Of a DNA stretch of 64,000 nt, positions 59,444 to 64,000 are shown in pieces; the stretch's first letter is position 1; every line of letters begins with the position of its first letter. The stretch covers positions 3,915,001-3,979,000 of the forward strand of contig NZ_JAVDYC010000001.1 of the NCBI RefSeq assembly GCF_031458255.1. Direction: 5' to 3'. Source of the DNA: Catenuloplanes niger. GTDB lineage: Bacteria > Actinomycetota > Actinomycetes > Mycobacteriales > Micromonosporaceae. A program made the position numbers and the translations under genes. The notes under the pieces are model-generated. The model was not told where the DNA came from. It worked only from the letters and a program-made list of their open reading frames with translations, and made no database searches.

Positions 59444-61774
59444 TCAGTGAGCGGCGACGCGGAAGCGGGAGACGACGTCGTCCGCGGGCAGCGGGCGGTC
59501 GAAGTAGTAGCCCTGGGCGAAGCGGTAGCCGAGCGCGTACAGGCGTGCCGCCTGGTCGGCCGTCTCCACTCCCTCGGCCACCGCGTGCAGGTTGAGCCCG
59601 GCGGTGATCTGGATGAGCGCCGTGACGATCACCGCCTGCTGGCCGTGGCCGCCGATCCCGGCCACGAACGACTTGTCCACCTTGATGACGTCGACCGGGC
59701 AGGTGGTCAGCAGGCTCAGCGACGAGTGCCCGGTGCCGAAGTCGTCGAGCGCGACGCGGAAGCCGAGCCCGCGCAGCGTCTGCAGGCTCTCCACGGCCGG
59801 GCCGCCGTCGAAGACCGCGGTCTCGGTGATCTCCAGCGTGATGCTCGACGGTGCGACGCCGTACTCCGCGAGGATCGACGTGACCAGGTCGGGGAAGCCC
59901 GGCGAGCGCAGCTGCCGGGCCGAGACGTTCACGTTGACCTCGACGTCGACCCGGTCGACGGTCCGCCACGAGACGATCTGCCGGCAGACCTCGCGCAGCG
60001 CCCACTCGCCCAGCGTGTCGATGGTCCCGCTGCGCTCCGCGATCGCGATGAACCGGTCCGGCGGCACCATGCCCTCGGTCGGGTGCCGCCAGCGCATCAG
60101 CGCCTCCACCCGCACCGTGCGGCCGGTCGGCAGCTCCACCACGGGCTGGTAGAGCAGGTGCAGCTGCTGGCGTTCGATGGCCTGGCGCAGGTCCGCCGCG
60201 AGCCGCGCCTCCTCGGCCGCGATCTGGTCCATGTCCGGGTGGTATCCGACGAACACCGCGCCCTTCGCCTTCGCCACGTACATCGCGACGTCCGCGCGCC
60301 GGAGCACGTCCGCGCCGGTGGCCGCGTTGCCGTTGTCCGCGAGCCCGATGCCGGCGGTGACCTCCAGCTGGTGCCCCTCGATCACCACCGGCCGCTGCAC
60401 GCGCGCCGCGATCTCCGCGCACCGCTCGCCGGCCGAGGCCGCGTCCAGGCCCGGCATGAGCACGGCGAACTCGTCGCCGCCGAGCCGCGCGACCGTGTCC
60501 TCGGTGCGGACCGCGTGCAGCAGCCGCTCCGCGACGACCTCCAGCAGCCGGTCACCGGCCGCGTGCCCGAGCCAGTCGTTGACGGCCTTGAAATCGTTCA
60601 GATCGATCAGCAGTACGGCGAACCGTTCGCCGTCCGCGGTGGCCGCGTCCACCCGCGCGGCCAGCAGCGCCCGGTTGGCGAGGTTGGTGAGCGCGTCGTG
60701 CGAGGCCTGGTGCGCGAGCTGGGTCTGCACGGTGTCGAGGTCGTCCCAGGCGCTGCGCAGCGCGGCCAGGTTCGCGTCCACGGTGGCGAGCAGCCGCGCG
60801 TTCTCCCGGAGCACGGTCAGCTGACGCACCATGACCAGCGCGGTCAGCGACCCGAACGTCACCGCGATGATGATCGGTTCGGACGGGCCGCCGAGCCGGT
60901 CGTGGACGAGCAGGCTGCCGGCGGCGAGCACCGCGATGTACGGCACCAGGCTCACCTTGACCCGGCCGGACAGCGGTTCGGAGCGGCCGCCGGGCGCCCG
61001 CCGCTGCCGGTCGGCCGCGAGGATGACGAACAGATAGGCGATGGGTACGGCCAGCATGCAGCCGTTGAGGTAGGGCCGGGTGGCGAGCGCGGGACTGAGC
61101 ACCGCCGTGGCCGCGCTGCCGAACGTGCCGATCGCCAGCAGGTGCAGCGCGTGCCGGTCGACGCCGCCGGTGCCGGTGAGCGCGACCTTGACGAACGCGA
61201 CGAGCGCGACGGCCGCGACCGCGACGATGGCGACGAGCGCGAAGTCCGAGCCGGTCGTGGTGCGCCAGGTCTCGACGTGCCGCAGCGAGAAGTGCCAGCC
61301 GAACAGCGCGACGGTGACCACGATGACGCCGGCGTCGAGCGCGAACCGCAGCCGCTCGCCGGCGGTGCGGTTCCGGCTGGGCAACCGGAGGAGCCCCCAG
61401 TACGCGGCGGCCAGGCCACCCGCGAAGATCAGGGCGCTGCGCGGGCTGGTCTGGGTGGGTTCGGCACCGGCCTGGACCGAGTCGTAACCCATGCTGACCG
61501 ATCCGGCGAAGACGAACGCGCTGGCCACGGCGATGGCGGCCCAGAAGCGACGGACCGCGGGGCCGGCTCCGGGCGCGCGGGCGGCGGCGCGGCACTCGAA
61601 CGCGGCGAGCACTCCCAGGGCGGGCAGCGGCAGCCAGCCGAGCACCGGGACGGACCACACGTGCCACAACCCGGCCACGCACCAGGCGGCGGCGGCCACG
61701 GTGAGCACGATCGCGGCGACGATCTGCGGCGTCGGCCGGAACGGGCGCACGACGGCACCTGTTCCCACGCTCAC
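59444..61774 (-). CDS. Membrane GGDEF-EAL protein for cyclic di-GMP turnover
   Basis: This 776-residue protein has an N-terminal membrane region of about eight helices (about residues 15-325), then a GGDEF domain (about 350-500) and an EAL domain (about 525-770). The GGDEF signature is intact (RLGGDEFAVLMPG), as are EAL residues (VEALMRWRHP, NVNVSARQL, EITETAVF, DDFGTGHSSL, KVDKSFV, AEGVE), so both synthesis and breakdown of cyclic di-GMP are possible. The membrane region may bind a small ligand. In Streptomyces such proteins act with BldD in development. The GTG start is the only one ahead of the first helix. Confidence 0.93.
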   Translation of the reverse strand: MSVGTGAVVRPFRPTPQIVAAIVLTVAAAAWCVAGLWHVWSVPVLGWLPLPALGVLAAFECRAAARAPGAGPAVRRFWAAIAVASAFVFAGSVSMGYDSVQAGAEPTQTSPRSALIFAGGLAAAYWGLLRLPSRNRTAGERLRFALDAGVIVVTVALFGWHFSLRHVETWRTTTGSDFALVAIVAVAAVALVAFVKVALTGTGGVDRHALHLLAIGTFGSAATAVLSPALATRPYLNGCMLAVPIAYLFVILAADRQRRAPGGRSEPLSGRVKVSLVPYIAVLAAGSLLVHDRLGGPSEPIIIAVTFGSLTALVMVRQLTVLRENARLLATVDANLAALRSAWDDLDTVQTQLAHQASHDALTNLANRALLAARVDAATADGERFAVLLIDLNDFKAVNDWLGHAAGDRLLEVVAERLLHAVRTEDTVARLGGDEFAVLMPGLDAASAGERCAEIAARVQRPVVIEGHQLEVTAGIGLADNGNAATGADVLRRADVAMYVAKAKGAVFVGYHPDMDQIAAEEARLAADLRQAIERQQLHLLYQPVVELPTGRTVRVEALMRWRHPTEGMVPPDRFIAIAERSGTIDTLGEWALREVCRQIVSWRTVDRVDVEVNVNVSARQLRSPGFPDLVTSILAEYGVAPSSITLEITETAVFDGGPAVESLQTLRGLGFRVALDDFGTGHSSLSLLTTCPVDVIKVDKSFVAGIGGHGQQAVIVTALIQITAGLNLHAVAEGVETADQAARLYALGYRFAQGYYFDRPLPADDVVSRFRVAAH

Positions 61775-61849
61775 GTACCACCTCCGCTGCGGCCGGTTCG
61801 CCCGCGGGCCGCCGCGCGACCCACAGGCGTCCCATCGGCACCCGTGCCG

Positions 61850-62506
61850 CTACCTGAGTGATTCCTTCAGGCGATAGACCATGGCCTGCTTGCGCCGCGT
61901 CTCCTCGAGAGCCCTGGGCACCGGTACGTCGTAGGCCGTGATCCGTTCGAAGAGGTCCTCCGGGAGGAAGCCGCGCCGGGCGTCGCCGACCAGCACGAGC
62001 GCGCCGGCCCGCGCGGCCCGCCGCAGGAACGCCCGGGCCCGGCCGGCCAGCGCCTCGGTGTAGAAGAGGTCGCCGGCCAGCACCACGTCGTACTCGTCGG
62101 CCGCGGTGTGCGCGGCCGGGTCGAGCAGGTCCAGCCGCCCGGTGCCGACCGGCACGCCGTTCGCCTCCGCGTTGAGCCGGATCGCGTCGAGCGCGTCCTG
62201 GTCGACGTCGGTGGCGGTCACGGTCGCGGCCCCGGCGCGCGCGGCCGCGACCGCGATCAGCCCGGACCCGGCGGCCAGGTCCAGCACGCGCCGGCCGGCG
62301 ACCAGGTCCGGGTGGTCCAGCACGTAGCGGGCGAGGCCCTGCCCGCCGGCCCAGGCGAACGCCCAGAACGGTGGCGGACGGTCACTGGAGTACGCGCCGC
62401 CGCTGTGCGTCCACAGCCCGACGCCCGGTCCGGCCTGGTAGAGCCGGAGTTCGGGCAGGAAGGGCAGGTCGGCGAGGCGGGCGTGCTCGGTGACGTTGTG
62501 GGACAT
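61850..62506 (-). CDS. Class I SAM-dependent methyltransferase (protein-lysine/ETFB-like)
   Basis: This 218-residue methyltransferase has SAM-binding motif I VLDLAAGSGLIAVAAARAGA, the acidic motif TATDVDQDAL, and VVLAGDLFYTE in the place of a D/E-xx-Y motif. The N-terminus (LPELRLYQAGPGVGLWTHSG, PPPFWAFAWAGGQ) fits the Methyltransf_16 group that includes ETFB lysine methyltransferase and nicotinamide N-methyltransferase-like proteins. The substrate is not defined by sequence. ATG (MSHNVTEH) is preceded at about six bases by CACAAT, suggesting a leaderless promoter at the end of the upstream hydrolase gene. Confidence 0.85.
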   Translation of the reverse strand: MSHNVTEHARLADLPFLPELRLYQAGPGVGLWTHSGGAYSSDRPPPFWAFAWAGGQGLARYVLDHPDLVAGRRVLDLAAGSGLIAVAAARAGAATVTATDVDQDALDAIRLNAEANGVPVGTGRLDLLDPAAHTAADEYDVVLAGDLFYTEALAGRARAFLRRAARAGALVLVGDARRGFLPEDLFERITAYDVPVPRALEETRRKQAMVYRLKESLR

Positions 62507-62529
62507 CGCCGCATTGTGCCGGACCGTTC

Positions 62530-63555
62530 CTACAGCAGCCGGCGTGCGGTGGAGAAGCCGTACATCTTCGACACCACGACGCCCTTGCGCGGCGTGGCCG
62601 CGTGCACCATCTTCCCGTTGCCGAGGTAGATGCCGACGTGCCCGGACTGCGGCAGGACCACGTCTCCGGGGCGCAGGTCGGCGCGGCGCACCTTCTTGCC
62701 CTTCCGGGCGATGGCGTGGCTGGAGTGCGGCAGCTTGACGCCGGCCTTCTTGTACGCGACCGACACCAGACCGGAGCAGTCGTACGAGCCGGGGCCGGCC
62801 GCGTTGCGCCGGTACGGCTTGCCGACCTGGTTCAGCGCGTACTCGACGACCCGGCCGAGTTCGCCGGCCGGCCGGACGCTCTTGCGCTGCTTGCCCTTGC
62901 GGTACGTGACCTTGGACGCGTGGCGCGCCTTCCGGTCCCGTGCGTCGTGCCAGCGGGCGGAGCGCTTGCGGACGTCGCCGGTGTGGCGCCGGATCTCGGC
63001 GCGCATGCGCTGCTTCTGGACGGTGCCGGTCCGGCGGGTCAGGCTCGGCCGCAGCGCCGTGATCTCCTTGGTCCGCTTGACCGCTCTCGCCGACCGCGAC
63101 GCCGCCTTCACGGTGCGCGGCGTCGCCTTCGCCGAGCGTGATGCCGCCTTGCCCGAGCGTGACGCCGCCTTGCTCGAGCGTGGTGCGGCCTTTGCCGAGC
63201 GTGATGCGGCCTTTGCCGAGCGTGGTGCGGCGTGGCGGCCCGTGCGTTCGAGTGCGCGGCCGGCGCCGGCCGGTCCGGCGTGGACCTCGTCGCCCCGCGT
63301 CATCATCGAGCGCGGGTGGATGCCGGGCCGCAGGCCGATCAGCCGCAACGGCCGGTCGTCCGGCGCCACCCCGGCCGCGGAGCCGCGCTCCTCGGTGGGT
63401 GAGGCCGCCGCCGCGGTGGGCCGCCCGTCCGCGGCGTGCGAGTCGTGCGCGGGGCCGGCCGCGGCGATCCCGGCGACGGTGAGCGCCAGGACGCCGGTCA
63501 GTGCCCGGCGCGTCGTGGGGACGTGCGTGATGCCTCCCAGGTCGGTCCGGGGCAC
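62530..63555 (-). CDS. Secreted NlpC/P60 hydrolase with histone H1-like basic repeats
   Basis: This 341-residue protein has a signal segment (about residues 16-42), a middle region and a C-terminal NlpC/P60 domain (about 225-341) with the catalytic Cys in YDCSGLVSVAYKKAG and His in SGHVGIYLG. Between them (about 107-166) is a striking repeat of seven residues of the type KAASRSA, seven or eight copies, rich in Lys, Arg, Ala and Ser like histone H1 tails. A second very basic stretch follows (about 175-225). The basic region may bind teichoic acids or other anionic wall polymers. The GTG start (VPRTDLGGITH) has GGGGA nine bases upstream within a hairpin; the true start is not certain. Confidence 0.85.
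   Translation of the reverse strand: MPRTDLGGITHVPTTRRALTGVLALTVAGIAAAGPAHDSHAADGRPTAAAASPTEERGSAAGVAPDDRPLRLIGLRPGIHPRSMMTRGDEVHAGPAGAGRALERTGRHAAPRSAKAASRSAKAAPRSSKAASRSGKAASRSAKATPRTVKAASRSARAVKRTKEITALRPSLTRRTGTVQKQRMRAEIRRHTGDVRKRSARWHDARDRKARHASKVTYRKGKQRKSVRPAGELGRVVEYALNQVGKPYRRNAAGPGSYDCSGLVSVAYKKAGVKLPHSSHAIARKGKKVRRADLRPGDVVLPQSGHVGIYLGNGKMVHAATPRKGVVVSKMYGFSTARRLL
63057..63235 (-). repeat. 21-bp coding repeats (basic heptads)
   Basis: The units GCCGAGCGTGATGCCGCCTT and GCCGAGCGTGGTGCGGC vary around a 21-bp period, always in frame. They encode Lys-Ala-Ala-x-Arg-Ser-x heptads of the wall hydrolase. Confidence 0.85.
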
Positions 63556-63628
63556 TCTCGCGCATCCCCGGCAGCCGGTGGCCTGAACCACCGATGAGCG
63601 CGACCGCAACGCTGCGGCACGGCCTGGG
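63536..63628 (-). ncRNA. Candidate structured leader of the NlpC/P60 gene
   Basis: On the minus strand an outer stem (63628-63623 with 63541-63536, CCCAGG/CCTGGG) encloses three perfect hairpins: 63617-63613/63608-63604 (CCGCA), 63592-63588/63581-63577 (GGTGG) and 63571-63566/63552-63547 (CCGGGG). The third holds the GGGGA ribosome site in its stem and the GTG start in its loop. Control of translation by this fold is plausible but unproven. It does not show the conserved motifs of the ydaO/c-di-AMP riboswitch. Confidence 0.35.
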
Positions 63629-63752
63629 AACCCGGACGGCTGACTGTTTCGGCGTTCATTCTGCGCACGCGAAATGACAAAGCGCATGAATTCCGGCAAA
63701 TATGGAATAAGGCGAAAAGATGTCACAGTAGCCGCCGGGATCGCGGCGGGGT

Positions 63753-64000
63753 CTACCGCGACCGCACCGCCTTGTTGATTTTGGCGTTCAGTGCGCGGCG
63801 GGAGATCGGGCCGAGATCGTCGACCACCTCGACCAGCACCGCGAGCTGTTCCAGCGCGGACATCGCGTGCTCGGAACCCTTCGCGTCCACGCCGGCGAAC
63901 AGCTCGATGCCGACGAACGCGGCGGAGACCGCCTTGGCCAGCCCGCCCAGGTCCGCGACCTCCGCGAACGGCGAGCCGGTGAGCAGCCGCCGCAGCACGG
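63753..64000 (-). CDS. TetR-family regulator, C-terminal part (5' end outside window)
   Basis: The last 82 residues of a protein are visible, with the HTH beyond the right edge. The helical pattern (LAKAVSAAFVGIELFAGVDAKGSE, given here in part; MSALEQLAVLVEVVDDLGP) matches the ligand-binding half of actinobacterial TetR/AcrR regulators. Ligand and targets cannot be judged. Confidence 0.6.
   Translation of the reverse strand, partial: VLRRLLTGSPFAEVADLGGLAKAVSAAFVGIELFAGVDAKGSEHAMSALEQLAVLVEVVDDLGPISRRALNAKINKAVRSR

Overview
The window comes from a high-GC actinobacterium, most likely of the family Micromonosporaceae (Actinoplanes/Micromonospora-like). The evidence is the extreme GC codon use, many GTG starts, apparently leaderless promoters, a BldC regulator, futalosine-type late menaquinone genes, System II cytochrome c maturation, SpoIIE/STAS/RsbT-type signalling genes and an Hsp70 ATPase joined to a PQQ propeller. 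No rRNA, tRNA, CRISPR array, insertion sequence or prophage was seen. Genus assignment is an inference from gene content; I could not run a search.

Layout. 1-6 kb: a truncated M14 carboxypeptidase, a DUF4229 membrane protein, an MqnE-like protein that has lost its whole radical SAM core, a secreted NlpC/P60 hydrolase and a large Pro/Ala/Ser-rich membrane-anchored protein. 6-8.8 kb: a DEAD-box helicase with structured leader and strong terminator, then about 850 bp of repeats without a gene. 8.8-13.8 kb: the Lrp/cds1 pair, bldC, and the ubiD-ubiA-ubiX operon for late menaquinone assembly. 14.5-20.5 kb: a six-gene heme and cytochrome c operon (hemL, a histidine phosphatase, a TlpA/ResA thioredoxin, ccdA, resB, ccsB). 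These two blocks together serve respiration.

20.6-28.2 kb: a STAS antagonist, a response regulator, a 1475-residue soluble poly-HAMP hybrid kinase resembling fungal group III (Nik1) kinases, and a SpoIIE-type phosphatase. 28.3-34.6 kb: a FAD oxidoreductase and oligopeptidase B diverge from a promoter region with a LexA-like box; a PadR-controlled FtsX-type ABC transporter follows. 34.7-40.9 kb: a six-gene operon joining a stressosome (rsbR-rsbS-rsbT) to an RsbX-like phosphatase fused to an ATPase, a soluble histidine kinase and a response regulator-SpoIIE phosphatase, with a divergent STAS gene. This is the most coherent signalling module in the window.

40.9-50.7 kb: a MacAB-like export operon, a GT-C type membrane glycosyltransferase candidate, an OmpR/two-component pair and an orphan adaptor. 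50.8-53.7 kb: a GntR/MFS divergent pair with a palindromic operator, mscL (whose last codons are tandemly duplicated downstream), and a 74-residue gene under a perfect LexA box. 53.7-64 kb: fused pabAB, the Hsp70-PQQ protein, a GGDEF-EAL protein, a methyltransferase, a second NlpC/P60 hydrolase with a histone H1-like repeat tail, and a TetR fragment. A dispersed intergenic repeat occurs near 8.5, 46.5 and 59.3 kb; the last two copies share 45 identical bases in inverted orientation.
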